From assembly GCA_002700385.1 (NCBI GenBank), contig PADC01000008.1, positions 226,485 to 290,484 of the forward strand: a stretch of DNA of 64,000 bases. Reading direction: 5' to 3'. Numbering within the stretch: position 1 is the first letter of the stretch; each line of letters starts with the position of its first letter. The translations under genes and the position numbers were made by a program. Below the pieces are notes generated by a model, which was not told where the DNA came from, made no database searches, and saw only the letters and a list, made by a program, of their open reading frames with translations. Shown here one piece after another: positions 54,528 to 63,638 of the stretch. Origin of the DNA: Cycloclasticus sp. (GTDB lineage: Bacteria; Pseudomonadota; Gammaproteobacteria; Methylococcales; Cycloclasticaceae).

Positions 54528-55967
54528 ATGAAATTCTTAACTTGTCCAGTCAACGCCTTATTATTACTTTTCATACCAGGCTTAGCCTTTTCCGCTAACG
54601 CGCCTGAATATACCCGACTCGATTTAACGAATAGCACTGTGGGGTATATAGCTCTGGGGATTTTTGCTTTGGCCTATACACTCGTTATTTTTGAAGAGCA
54701 ATTGCATTTACGTAAATCAAAACCTGTCTTAATGGCTGCTGGAATTATTTGGGTAATGATTGCTATTGTTTACCAACGTAATGGTTTTGATCATGCTGCT
54801 GAAGAGGCGCTACGTCATAACTTTCTTGAATTCACTGAACTCTTTTTCTTCCTCCTTGTGGCGATGACTTATATCAACGCAATGATTGAACGTAGGGTAT
54901 TTGACGCCTTAAGAGGTTGGTTGGTTGAAAAAGGCTTTAGCTACAGAGCTCTCTTTTGGCTCCTAGGTATTTTAGCCTTTTTTATCTCCCCCATTGCTGA
55001 CAATTTAACGACTGCTTTAATTATGTGCACCGTCGCCTTAACGGTAGCCAAAAAAGAGCCTAAATTTGTTGCCCTATCTTGTGTTGCTATTGTTGTTGGG
55101 GCAAATGCGGGGGGCGCCTTCAGTCCCTTTGGTGATATTACAACCTTAATGGTCTGGCAAAAGGGGCTCGTCGACCTATCTGAATTTCTTGTATTATTTA
55201 TTCCTTCAGCCGTTAACTATCTTATTCCCGCGGCCATTATGCATTTTTTTATTCCAACAGGCTCACCCGAGAAAGTTGAGGGCCATGTGGTCATCATGAA
55301 ACCGGGCGGCACGGCTATTATCATTTTGTTCTTACTAACTATTGCTACCGCAGTTTGTTACCATAACTTCCTGCATTTACCCCCTGTTATCGGCATGATG
55401 ACGGGTCTAGCGTACTTAAAGCTTTTCGGTTATTACCTTCAACGGCGCAAACTTAATGGCAAACTCGATGAAGACCTTTTTAGTGACAACATTGATTCGT
55501 TAGGTTTTGATGAAAAAAATACCACGGGGTTTAATGTTTTTAATGCCATTGCCCGAGCTGAGTGGGATACATTATTCTTTTTTTATGGTGTCATTATGGC
55601 GGTAGGCGGCTTGGGATTTATTGGGTATTTAGGACTCGCTTCTGAGGCCATGTATGGTCAATTAGGTCCAACAACAGCAAACGTCATTGTCGGCATCTTG
55701 TCAGCAATAGTTGATAACATTCCTGTCATGTTTGCTGTGTTAACCATGCAACCGGAGATGTCTCACGGCCAATGGCTACTTGTCACCTTAACTGCAGGTG
55801 TTGGCGGGAGTTTATTGTCTATTGGTTCCGCTGCCGGCGTTGCTCTGATGGGGCAAGCTCGTGGTATTTATACCTTTGCTTATCACCTAAGGTGGATGCC
55901 TGCCATTGCTTTAGGTTATGCTGCCAGCATTTATGCACACTTATGGATTAACGCCTCACATTTTTAA
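54528..55967 (+). CDS. nhaD: NhaD-type Na+/H+ antiporter
   Basis: 479 aa, about 12 membrane helices after a signal-like first segment. The NhaD/ArsB-superfamily signatures are FISPIADNLTTALIMCTVAL, VGANAGGAFSPFGDITTLMV and AIVDNIPVMFAVLTM. Exports Na+ (and Li+) in exchange for H+, typical of marine and halotolerant bacteria. Divergent from the pmo operon. No good ribosome site before the ATG. It is not obviously linked to mobB, which starts 22 bases after its stop. Confidence 0.92.
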   Translation: MKFLTCPVNALLLLFIPGLAFSANAPEYTRLDLTNSTVGYIALGIFALAYTLVIFEEQLHLRKSKPVLMAAGIIWVMIAIVYQRNGFDHAAEEALRHNFLEFTELFFFLLVAMTYINAMIERRVFDALRGWLVEKGFSYRALFWLLGILAFFISPIADNLTTALIMCTVALTVAKKEPKFVALSCVAIVVGANAGGAFSPFGDITTLMVWQKGLVDLSEFLVLFIPSAVNYLIPAAIMHFFIPTGSPEKVEGHVVIMKPGGTAIIILFLLTIATAVCYHNFLHLPPVIGMMTGLAYLKLFGYYLQRRKLNGKLDEDLFSDNIDSLGFDEKNTTGFNVFNAIARAEWDTLFFFYGVIMAVGGLGFIGYLGLASEAMYGQLGPTTANVIVGILSAIVDNIPVMFAVLTMQPEMSHGQWLLVTLTAGVGGSLLSIGSAAGVALMGQARGIYTFAYHLRWMPAIALGYAASIYAHLWINASHF

Positions 55968-55989
55968 TGCAATACTCGGTTGAAATGTC

Positions 55990-56514
55990 ATGAATGCCGC
56001 TTTGTCACTCCCCGTTCTAGGATTTAGTGCCAATAGCGGTACGGGAAAAACCACCCTGATCAGCCTTCTCATCCCCCTTTTAAAAGAACGTGGATTACAA
56101 GTTGGCTTAATCAAGCACAGTCATCATAATTTTGAAACTGATCAACCTGGCAAAGACAGTTACCGACTCAGAAAGGCGGGAGCCTCGCCGGTTCTTCTGG
56201 TTTCAAAATATCGTCGAGCTATCATCACCGAGTTACCGGGTGACGAACCTAAACTTGAAGACCAATTAGCTTGCTTTCCAGCCGACTCTTTAGATTTAAT
56301 AATTGTTGAGGGGTTCAAGCATGAATCCTTTCCAAAAATAGAACTGCACCGTGCTGAACTCAATGCACCCCTGTTATTTCGTCATGACCCTTCAATAATT
56401 GCTATTGCCAGTGACACACCCTTATCTACTCCGCTCCCCTGCCTGGATTTAAACAAACCAGAGGAAGTTGCCGACTTTATTTACAACGAATTTTTAAGCA
56501 ATGAAAATGGATGA
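55990..56514 (+). CDS. mobB: molybdopterin-guanine dinucleotide biosynthesis protein MobB
   Basis: 174 aa GTP-binding helper of MobA in making the bis-MGD cofactor. Walker A is FSANSGTGKTTLI at the N-terminus; GLIKHSHHNFETDQPGKDSY is the family signature, and DLIIVEGFKHESFPKIE carries the second conserved stretch. It overlaps moeA by 14 bases, so the two are translationally coupled. Implies molybdoenzymes elsewhere in the genome. Confidence 0.92.
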   Translation: MNAALSLPVLGFSANSGTGKTTLISLLIPLLKERGLQVGLIKHSHHNFETDQPGKDSYRLRKAGASPVLLVSKYRRAIITELPGDEPKLEDQLACFPADSLDLIIVEGFKHESFPKIELHRAELNAPLLFRHDPSIIAIASDTPLSTPLPCLDLNKPEEVADFIYNEFLSNENG

Positions 56515-57736
56515 TTCTTGCGCCACAAGTGATTTACTGACCCTCGAACAGGCTTTAAGCCAAATTTTAAGTGAACTGCCTGCCATCGATGCTTATGAAC
56601 GTGTCCCTTTAAAGCATGCCCTCAATCGAATCACCTACAAGGCAGTGCATGCGGCTATCGATGTGCCTAATTTCAGAAACTCTTCGATGGATGGCTATGC
56701 CTTACGTTCTATTGATAAACATTCAAAAGTACTCAACATTATTGGAACATCATGGGCAGGAAAACCGTTCACAAAACCAATCGCAGATAACGAATGCATA
56801 CGCATTTTTACGGGCGCTTATGTTCCCGACCAATGCGATTGCGTGGTTATGCAAGAAAACGTCCATCGAATTGACGAGACCATTCATCTAACGCAATGGC
56901 CTGTTGAAGGGGAAAATATCAGGCAAGTGGGTGATGACACACAAAAAGGCCAACTTTTATTTGCAAAAGGGAGGAGTTTACAGCCTGCCGATATTGGGTT
57001 ATTAGCATCATGCGGCATTGCCGACGTTGCCGTATTCAAAAAATTAAACGTTGGCTTCTTTTCTACCGGAGATGAACTCGTCCCCATTGGCAGTCAAACC
57101 AAACCTGGACAAATCTTTGACAGCAATCGCTACACCTTACACGCCTTGCTCGAAACAGCCAATATAACGCCTACTGACTTAGGTGTTATACCTGACGACC
57201 CGATCGCCATTGAATCGGCCCTAATAGCTGCCTCTAATGCATGCGATGTAATTATCACCACTGGCGGCGCATCTGTTGGTGAGGCTGACTATATCGTTGA
57301 TATTCTTAAAAAAATGGGTCGCGTTCATTTATGGCAGATAGCCATTAAACCTGGCAAACCACTCGTTTTCGGTTCTATTAACGAAACAGCCTTTTTTGGC
57401 TTACCCGGTAACCCGGTATCGGTTATGGTCACCTTTCAACAAATCGTCCAGCCCGCCCTGCAGACACGGGCAGGATTACAGCAAAACCAAACGCCCATTA
57501 CACTGCAAGCCAAGACAGCGGAGACCATAAAAAAACAACCTGGTCGTACCGAATTCCAGCGCGGTTTTGTTGAAAATATAAACGGCGAACTCGTCGTCCA
57601 TTCGACTGGCAACCAAGGCTCACATATAATCAGTTCAATGTCCAAGGCGAACTGCCTCATTGTTTTGGAGCAATACGCTGCTAACATTGAAAAAGGACAA
57701 CACGTTAACATTCAATTATTGACCCAATCCTTATGA
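56501..57736 (+). CDS. moeA: molybdopterin molybdenumtransferase MoeA
   Basis: 411 aa. Inserts molybdate into adenylylated molybdopterin. Signatures: VPNFRNSSMDGYALRS, RIFTGAYVPDQCDCVVMQEN, FSTGDELVPIGSQTKPGQIFDSNRY split at GSQ, TTGGASVGEADYI and FFGLPGNPVSVMVTF. The C-terminal beta-barrel domain is present. It overlaps mobB upstream by 14 bases and galE downstream by four (ATGA), giving a mobB-moeA-galE transcript. Confidence 0.93.
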   Translation: MKMDDSCATSDLLTLEQALSQILSELPAIDAYERVPLKHALNRITYKAVHAAIDVPNFRNSSMDGYALRSIDKHSKVLNIIGTSWAGKPFTKPIADNECIRIFTGAYVPDQCDCVVMQENVHRIDETIHLTQWPVEGENIRQVGDDTQKGQLLFAKGRSLQPADIGLLASCGIADVAVFKKLNVGFFSTGDELVPIGSQTKPGQIFDSNRYTLHALLETANITPTDLGVIPDDPIAIESALIAASNACDVIITTGGASVGEADYIVDILKKMGRVHLWQIAIKPGKPLVFGSINETAFFGLPGNPVSVMVTFQQIVQPALQTRAGLQQNQTPITLQAKTAETIKKQPGRTEFQRGFVENINGELVVHSTGNQGSHIISSMSKANCLIVLEQYAANIEKGQHVNIQLLTQSL

Positions 57737-58725
57737 AAAAAAAATCCATTTTAGTCACAGGCGGCGCCGGTTACATAGGCAGCCATGTTGTTAAATTACT
57801 TGGCGAACGTGGTGAAAACGTTGTTATTTTAGATAACTTATCAACTGGCTTTAAAAGCGCCGTGTTATACGGAACATTTATTCAAGGAAATACCGGCGAT
57901 ACCGAGCTTGTTAACCGTATTCTACACGAACACAACATCGACTCAGTTCTACACTTTGCAGCCCATACCATTGTTCCCGAATCAGTTGAAAACCCGTTAA
58001 AATATTATCAGAATAATACGTGTTCTACGCGGAACTTACTGGAATGCTGCTCAAAAGCCGGCGTAAAAAACTTTATTTTTAGCTCAACCGCAGCCGTTTA
58101 CGGTGAACTTGAAACCGGTTTTGCCTCTGAAGAGACGCCTAAGGCGCCCATCAACCCTTACGGAAGCTCTAAACTTATGAGCGAGCAAATGATCCGTGAT
58201 TTGTCAAAAGCGACCCCTTTAAAACACGTTATTTTGCGTTATTTTAATGTCGCTGGTTCTGACCCCGAGGGGCAAATTGGCCAATCAACCAAAAACGCTA
58301 CTTTACTCATAAAAGTAGCCGCTGAGGTCGCCGTTGGAAAGCGAGAAAAATTATTGGTATTTGGTACTGATTACCCAACAAAGGATGGAACCGGAATTCG
58401 TGATTATATCCATGTCTCCGATTTAGCTGCAGCACATATTGACGCTCTGGATTATCTTGAAAACAACGGTGAGTCCACGACACTTAATTGCGGTTACGGT
58501 CACGGTTACAGTGTTAAAGAAGTGATCGACGCGATTAACAAAGAAAATGGCTCACCTATTATGGTAGAAGAGATGCCTCGTCGTGCCGGCGACCCTGCTG
58601 AACTTGTCTCTATTGCAAAGAAAGTTCGCCAAACGCTGGGTTGGAAACCTCAATACGATGACTTAAACCTGATCGTAAAAACCTCCCTGGATTGGGAAAA
58701 AAAATTATTAACAAACAAACCTTAG
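57733..58725 (+). CDS. galE: UDP-glucose 4-epimerase
   Basis: 330 aa extended SDR. The N-terminal NAD motif is VTGGAGYIGSHVVKLLG; VLDNLSTGFKSAV and the catalytic Ser plus YGSSK (in NPYGSSKLMSEQMIRDL) follow. HVILRYFNVAGSDPEG is the GalE signature. Interconverts UDP-glucose and UDP-galactose for surface polysaccharide. Coupled to moeA by an ATGA overlap although functionally unrelated. Confidence 0.92.
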   Translation: MKKKSILVTGGAGYIGSHVVKLLGERGENVVILDNLSTGFKSAVLYGTFIQGNTGDTELVNRILHEHNIDSVLHFAAHTIVPESVENPLKYYQNNTCSTRNLLECCSKAGVKNFIFSSTAAVYGELETGFASEETPKAPINPYGSSKLMSEQMIRDLSKATPLKHVILRYFNVAGSDPEGQIGQSTKNATLLIKVAAEVAVGKREKLLVFGTDYPTKDGTGIRDYIHVSDLAAAHIDALDYLENNGESTTLNCGYGHGYSVKEVIDAINKENGSPIMVEEMPRRAGDPAELVSIAKKVRQTLGWKPQYDDLNLIVKTSLDWEKKLLTNKP

Positions 58726-58744
58726 CCATTTACCATCAATATTC

Positions 58745-59920
58745 TTAACCTTCTTTTGCTGCTAAAAAGTTCTTAATTCGTTCCAAGCCCTCTCTAATAC
58801 ACGCTATCGATGTCGTATAGGCAAAACGCAGGTATCTTTCGGGGTGGCTTGTACCAAAGTCTTTACCTGGCGTAGTCGCCACACCAGCATGCTCTAATAA
58901 TTCCAATGCAAATACATAGCTATCATCCGTAAATGCACGGCAATCTGCATAAATATAAAAAGCCCCTTGTGGTTTTTCAAACAACCCAAAGCCCAACGCC
59001 TTTAAACCTGTATACAACACATCTCTTCGATTTTTAAATTCATCACGCCGTTGATATAAGATTTTCAACGTCTCTGCATCAAAAGCTGATAAGGCAGCAT
59101 ATTGCGACGTTGTAGGCGCTGAAATGTATAAATTTTGCATCAGGCGATTAGCAGCTGACACAGCATATTCAGGGACAATTAGCCAACCTAAACGCCAGCC
59201 GGTCATGCCAAAGAATTTGGAAAAACTATTTAATACAAACACGTCTTCTGACATTTCTAAAGCAGAAATAGCCCGCCGATCATAGACAAGGCCATGATAA
59301 ATTTCATCAGAAATTAAAAAACCCTGATGCTCGTTAACCGCCTTGATAATATCCCTTAACTGAGCAGGGCTCACCATCGTTCCCGTTGGGTTAGATGGGG
59401 AGGCAAACATCACCCCGCGTGTTTTATTCGTCCAAGCCTGTGAAATCACTTCTCCGGTCATTTGAAAATTATCGCCCGGCTTAACTTCTAGAGGCCTTGC
59501 TTTCCCACCAAATAAATTAACAATATTATTATTGCAAGGATAGCCAGGGTCACAGGTCAATACTTCATCGCCCTCATCAACCAAGGCGGCTAAAGCAACT
59601 GTTAATGCCCCAGAAGCACCTGGCGTAATAAAAATACGCTCTGGAGAAACCTTGACCTGGTATTCGCAACGATAATATTCCGCAATTTTTTCACGTAACG
59701 CTGGCAAGCCCTGTGCTTTTGTATAATGAACATCACCTAATTCTAAAAACTGTTTCCCAGCCTGTAAAATGGGAGGCGGTGTCGCAAAATCTGGCTCACC
59801 CACTTCCATATGAACAATATCTCGCCCCTCTTCTTCAAGTGCTTGCGCCCTGGCCATAATATCCATAACATAAAAAGGAAATACATTTTCAGCCCGCTCA
59901 GAAACTTTTCCACCCTTCAT
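58745..59920 (-). CDS. class I/II PLP-dependent aminotransferase
   Basis: 391 aa, fold type I. VGEPDFATPPPI and HYTKAQGLPALREKIAEYY are near the N-terminus, NPTGT in ASPSNPTGTMVSP, DEIYHGLVYD, and the PLP lysine in NSFSKFFGMTGWRLGW. RYLRFAYTTS gives the substrate carboxylate Arg. It belongs to the aspartate/alanine/aromatic aminotransferase group; the substrate is not determined. Convergent with galE, divergent from dksA. Confidence 0.9.
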   Translation of the reverse strand: MKGGKVSERAENVFPFYVMDIMARAQALEEEGRDIVHMEVGEPDFATPPPILQAGKQFLELGDVHYTKAQGLPALREKIAEYYRCEYQVKVSPERIFITPGASGALTVALAALVDEGDEVLTCDPGYPCNNNIVNLFGGKARPLEVKPGDNFQMTGEVISQAWTNKTRGVMFASPSNPTGTMVSPAQLRDIIKAVNEHQGFLISDEIYHGLVYDRRAISALEMSEDVFVLNSFSKFFGMTGWRLGWLIVPEYAVSAANRLMQNLYISAPTTSQYAALSAFDAETLKILYQRRDEFKNRRDVLYTGLKALGFGLFEKPQGAFYIYADCRAFTDDSYVFALELLEHAGVATTPGKDFGTSHPERYLRFAYTTSIACIREGLERIKNFLAAKEG

Positions 59921-60077
59921 TAAAAAAACCTTTGTAGAAACCCATGATAAGGTCTATATTTTAAAGCAAGAACGAGCTGCGTACGAACAGTCAAATGGAC
60001 AAAAACATTGCACATTTGTTTAATTTCTGATATTTATTCGCGCTCAATTTTTTTAACCGTTGGTAACAAACAAAATA

Positions 60078-60518
60078 ATGGCTACAAACGAAAACAAAAA
60101 CTTAGACGCAAGTCACCTTGAATTTAAGCCGTACAAAGCTAAAAAAGGTGAAGAGCATATGAGCCCTTCTCAAGTCGAACATTTCAGATCCATCCTCCTT
60201 CAATGGAAAAATGGCTTGATGGATGATGTTGATCGAACAGTCCATCATATGCAAGACGAGGCTTCTAATTTTCCCGACCCAACTGACAGAGCAAGCCAGG
60301 AAGCTGACTTTAGTCTTGAGTTAAGAACACGCGACCGCGAACGTAAATTAATTAAGAAAATTGATGAATCCATCGCTATGCTGAATTCTGGTGATTATGG
60401 TTTTTGTGAAACTTGTGGTATAGAAATCGCTATCAAACGCCTTGAGGCTCGCCCAACAGCAACTCAATGTATTGACTGCAAATCGCTTGATGAAATAAGG
60501 GAAAAACAAAAAATCTAG
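60078..60518 (+). CDS. dksA: RNA polymerase-binding transcription factor DksA
   Basis: 146 aa. Works with ppGpp at the RNA polymerase secondary channel in the stringent response. A coiled-coil region with the tip Asp (DEASNFPDPTDRASQEADFS) is followed by the four-Cys zinc finger CETCG and CIDC (C-x2-C-x17-C-x2-C). The ATG at 60078 (MATNENKNLD) is taken; an in-frame TTG at 60060 is unlikely. Followed by gluQ, the conserved gammaproteobacterial order. Confidence 0.94.
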   Translation: MATNENKNLDASHLEFKPYKAKKGEEHMSPSQVEHFRSILLQWKNGLMDDVDRTVHHMQDEASNFPDPTDRASQEADFSLELRTRDRERKLIKKIDESIAMLNSGDYGFCETCGIEIAIKRLEARPTATQCIDCKSLDEIREKQKI

Positions 60519-60531
60519 CCGTTCCAGCCTC

Positions 60532-61434
60532 TTGGTTGTTACCCATTCAGCCTACCGGGGGCGATTTGCCCCCTCTCCTACAGGTCCCTTACACTTTGGT
60601 TCTTTGTACACCGCTGTTGCCAGTTACTTACATGCGCGTTCCGAAGGAGGTCAGTGGCTCGTTCGAATAGATGACTTGGACCCTTATCGTTGCAAACAGG
60701 AATATGCCTCCAAAATTCTTGATACACTCGTTCAATTTGGCCTCACTTGGGATGAAGACATTCTCTATCAAAGTCATCGCATAGAGGCTTATAAAAGTGC
60801 TTTAAGCAGACTACAACGACTCGAATTACTTTATCCATGCCACTGCTCCAGAAAAAACTTAATGAGCCGACAGGGCCAGCCAGGCCCTTATGATGGCTTT
60901 TGTTTAGCACACCCCCCTAAAGACGGCCAACCAACAGCTTTAAGAATTAAACTGCCCAACAAATACATTTTCTTAAACGACGACGTACAAGGCCCTTCCC
61001 AGCTGGCGCTTAAAAAAGAAATCGGCGACTTCGTTATTTTTCGAAAAGATGACGTCGTTTCGTATCATCTCGCCGTAGTTATCGATGATGACGAGCAAGG
61101 CATTACTCATGTGCTAAGAGGATCCGATTTGTTAGCCAGCACTTACCAGCAGATTCACCTTCAGCAGCTATTGCACTTAAAACACCCTGGTTATGCTCAT
61201 ATTCCAGTCATTAGCGACACTAAGGGCCATAAATTAAGTAAGCAAACCGATGCGCACGATATTTCTTTAGCCCCCGTTAACGAAACACTGATCAACATCC
61301 TGCGCTATTTAAACCTGAACCCACCTCCCAAATTATTGACTGCAAAGTCAACCGATATTTTAGAATGGGGCATTCACGCCTGGTCTCTCAAACGCATTCA
61401 GCCGAAAAACTCCATAATTTTCCAAACTGACTAA
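60532..61434 (+). CDS. gluQ: glutamyl-Q tRNA(Asp) synthetase
   Basis: 300 aa GluRS paralogue without anticodon domain that glutamylates queuosine in tRNA-Asp. YRGRFAPSPTGPLHFGSLYT contains the HIGH-like HFGS; the KMSKS-like motif is KLSKQ; the zinc motif is CHCSRKNL with YDGFC further on. No ATG is available before the conserved GRFAPSPTG; TTG at 60532 is used, without a clear ribosome site, so the exact start is uncertain. Thirteen bases after dksA. Confidence 0.93.
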   Translation: MVVTHSAYRGRFAPSPTGPLHFGSLYTAVASYLHARSEGGQWLVRIDDLDPYRCKQEYASKILDTLVQFGLTWDEDILYQSHRIEAYKSALSRLQRLELLYPCHCSRKNLMSRQGQPGPYDGFCLAHPPKDGQPTALRIKLPNKYIFLNDDVQGPSQLALKKEIGDFVIFRKDDVVSYHLAVVIDDDEQGITHVLRGSDLLASTYQQIHLQQLLHLKHPGYAHIPVISDTKGHKLSKQTDAHDISLAPVNETLINILRYLNLNPPPKLLTAKSTDILEWGIHAWSLKRIQPKNSIIFQTD

Positions 61435-61502
61435 AAAAATCGCCTGTACGTATGCAAATTATTTAAATAGAATCGTCATTGAACCCGATAGAAGCTATTT
61501 AA

Positions 61503-62240
61503 ATGACCACTGAAAAAAATGAGTACGCAACTCAATTCCAAGATTTCATCAACAGCAACGTGCCAGATGAATATAAAGAAGTCATACAGCACTTTCAAAA
61601 TCAAGGGCTTTTTTATCAGCAACTTCTAAAAAAAATAAACAATGATGAACCCGGATTATCTGACTTTTGGAATTTACCTCAAACACTCGGGTTCAATACT
61701 TTATCCGACGGCCAATTGGATTGGCTTCAACTTTATTTTCCCCAGGACACTGACCAAGAAAAGTTAAACAGCTCTTCTCTTCAAGCCTTTTTGAAGACCT
61801 TGACCGATTTACCTGGGCAACTCCAGGAAAACATCCGCGATATACAGTCGGCTCTACAAAAAATGAATCATTTGTACGCAACCTTGAGCAAATCAGCCCT
61901 TGAACAGTTTGAAGCGTTAAAAAACAAATGCACCGACCCTTCTGACGAACAATTGTGTCAATTTTGGTTAACGGCAGGTGAAACAGCTTTTAGCGAAATA
62001 AGCCAAACGCCCGATTATATTGAGGCTCATCAAAAATTTATGAAATCAGCCCATCAACTCAAGGCAGCTCAATTTAACTTTTTTGATACATTCGCACATC
62101 TGCTAGGTCTACCCTCTCAGCAAACCATGAATGACCTGCAAAAAGGCCTGCACACACTTAGAATTGAATTCGCGGAATATAAAGAACAAACCGAGGCCAC
62201 AATCGATGAGCTACAACAAACTATCTGCCGATTAAAATAA
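61503..62240 (+). CDS. phaE: class III PHA synthase subunit PhaE
   Basis: 245 aa, weakly conserved partner of PhaC in class III polyhydroxyalkanoate synthases. It has helical, coiled-coil character, with the WxxxGxxxF-like segment CQFWLTAGETAFSEISQTPD and a C-terminal coiled coil (LRIEFAEYKEQTEATIDELQ). Identification rests mainly on position, 11 bases before phaC, and on general PhaE style. PHA storage suits an organism using carbon-rich substrates. Confidence 0.82.
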   Translation: MTTEKNEYATQFQDFINSNVPDEYKEVIQHFQNQGLFYQQLLKKINNDEPGLSDFWNLPQTLGFNTLSDGQLDWLQLYFPQDTDQEKLNSSSLQAFLKTLTDLPGQLQENIRDIQSALQKMNHLYATLSKSALEQFEALKNKCTDPSDEQLCQFWLTAGETAFSEISQTPDYIEAHQKFMKSAHQLKAAQFNFFDTFAHLLGLPSQQTMNDLQKGLHTLRIEFAEYKEQTEATIDELQQTICRLK

Positions 62241-62251
62241 ATCTTCAACTC

Positions 62252-63298
62252 ATGCCAACAACAACTCAAGAAACCAATAACAGCTGGCAAAAGGATTTTA
62301 TAACACTCATAAAGCAGTTAAGTCATACCGATAGGCAATCGCTTCCAGCAGTCGGCAGCAGCCCAAAAGAACTTATTTATAAAGAAAATAAGCTTCAATT
62401 ATTTCATTACAAGCCATTGGGTGTTAAACAGAAAAAAACACCCATTTTGCTCACGTACGCACTGGTCAATCGACCTTATATTACTGATCTAGAACCCAAA
62501 AGATCTTTAGTACAGGGTTTGTTAGAGCACGGTTATCCCGTTTATTTAATTGACTGGGGCTACCCAGACAGCAGCGATAAATTAACCCGTTTGAATGATT
62601 ATATTAATGGCTATCTGCACCGATGTGTGCAGCACGTTAAACGGCATGCAAAAAGAAAAAAAATAGATCTGTTAGGAATTTGTCAAGGCGGTGTATTTTC
62701 ACTGTGTTACACCGCTCTTCACCCCGATGAAATACGTAAACTCATCACGTTGGTGACGCCCGTTGATTTTCACGCACAGAACGGCCCTTTCAGTACCTGG
62801 GCGGCCGACCTGGATCATCATAACTTACTGACTACTTGCGGCAATATACCCGGTCAACTGATCAACCAACTCTTTAAAACTTTAAAACCTTTTCAGTTAA
62901 ACCGTGAAAAATACCGCCAATTTGATCACTTAGTAAACAAAAAAGAAAACTTGGATACCTTTCTTCGCATGGAACAGTGGCTGAACGATGCACCCGATTT
63001 AACCGGCTACGCAGCAAACGAGTTTTGGGTTAATTTTTATCAACAAAATTATTTACATAAGGGCAAGCTAGAGATAGACGGCCAACCCGTTAAACTATCC
63101 GCTATCACTTGCCCAGTCCATAATGTATACGCGACCAAAGACCATATTGTTCCACCTAAATCAACGCGTGCACTGAGCCAACACATTAAACCCTCTCTTT
63201 ACAGTGAATGCGCTCTAAACGGAGGGCATATCGGCGCATTTATCAGTTTAAAAACTCAACAAGCGCTTATTAAATCACTGCACCACTTTATTGGCTAG
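62252..63298 (+). CDS. phaC: class III poly(3-hydroxyalkanoate) synthase subunit PhaC
   Basis: 348 aa, the short class III length. Alpha/beta-hydrolase fold with lipase-like box GICQGG in DLLGICQGGVFSLCYTAL, whose Cys is the polymerising nucleophile. PVYLIDWGYPDSSDKLTRL, GYLHRCVQHV, VTPVDFHAQNGPFSTWA and the His segment LNGGHIGAFISL complete the signature. Polymerises hydroxyacyl-CoA to storage granules together with PhaE. Confidence 0.94.
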   Translation: MPTTTQETNNSWQKDFITLIKQLSHTDRQSLPAVGSSPKELIYKENKLQLFHYKPLGVKQKKTPILLTYALVNRPYITDLEPKRSLVQGLLEHGYPVYLIDWGYPDSSDKLTRLNDYINGYLHRCVQHVKRHAKRKKIDLLGICQGGVFSLCYTALHPDEIRKLITLVTPVDFHAQNGPFSTWAADLDHHNLLTTCGNIPGQLINQLFKTLKPFQLNREKYRQFDHLVNKKENLDTFLRMEQWLNDAPDLTGYAANEFWVNFYQQNYLHKGKLEIDGQPVKLSAITCPVHNVYATKDHIVPPKSTRALSQHIKPSLYSECALNGGHIGAFISLKTQQALIKSLHHFIG

Positions 63299-63303
63299 AA
63301 CGA

Positions 63304-63570
63304 CTATTTTTCATTTTCCTCAGTCGGTAAAGTCACGCCCTTCATCATCGCATCCCACATCGTTTTTTGAAACCCTTCCATGACTGACAGTTGATCAGGC
63401 ATCGGCATATACAGTTTCATCAATTCAGATAGATCATTTGATTCTATGCCCGCCATTATTTTTTCTCGAACTTTCTCTAAAGCCTCTTGTTGTAGACTTT
63501 GCACATCTGGCAAACCAAACAACTGCCTCATTTCTTGAGGCGTTGCATCAATTTCAATTGTCGCTTTCAT
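63304..63570 (-). CDS. DUF6489-type small protein
   Basis: 88 aa. It begins MKATIEIDATPQEMRQLFGL and carries LMKLYMPMPDQ and GFQKTMWDAMMKG, a pattern of small proteins found beside PHA genes and regulators. Soluble, helical, no signal peptide. Function unknown. Convergent with phaC (five bases between). The repeat protein gene precedes it on the same strand after 68 bases, so these two may be co-transcribed. Confidence 0.78.
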   Translation of the reverse strand: MKATIEIDATPQEMRQLFGLPDVQSLQQEALEKVREKIMAGIESNDLSELMKLYMPMPDQLSVMEGFQKTMWDAMMKGVTLPTEENEK

Positions 63571-63638
63571 CCCACTCTCTTCCTACATACTGGTCATCAA
63601 CATTATTAGAGCGCCTAGAACCTATCTAAAGCAACCCG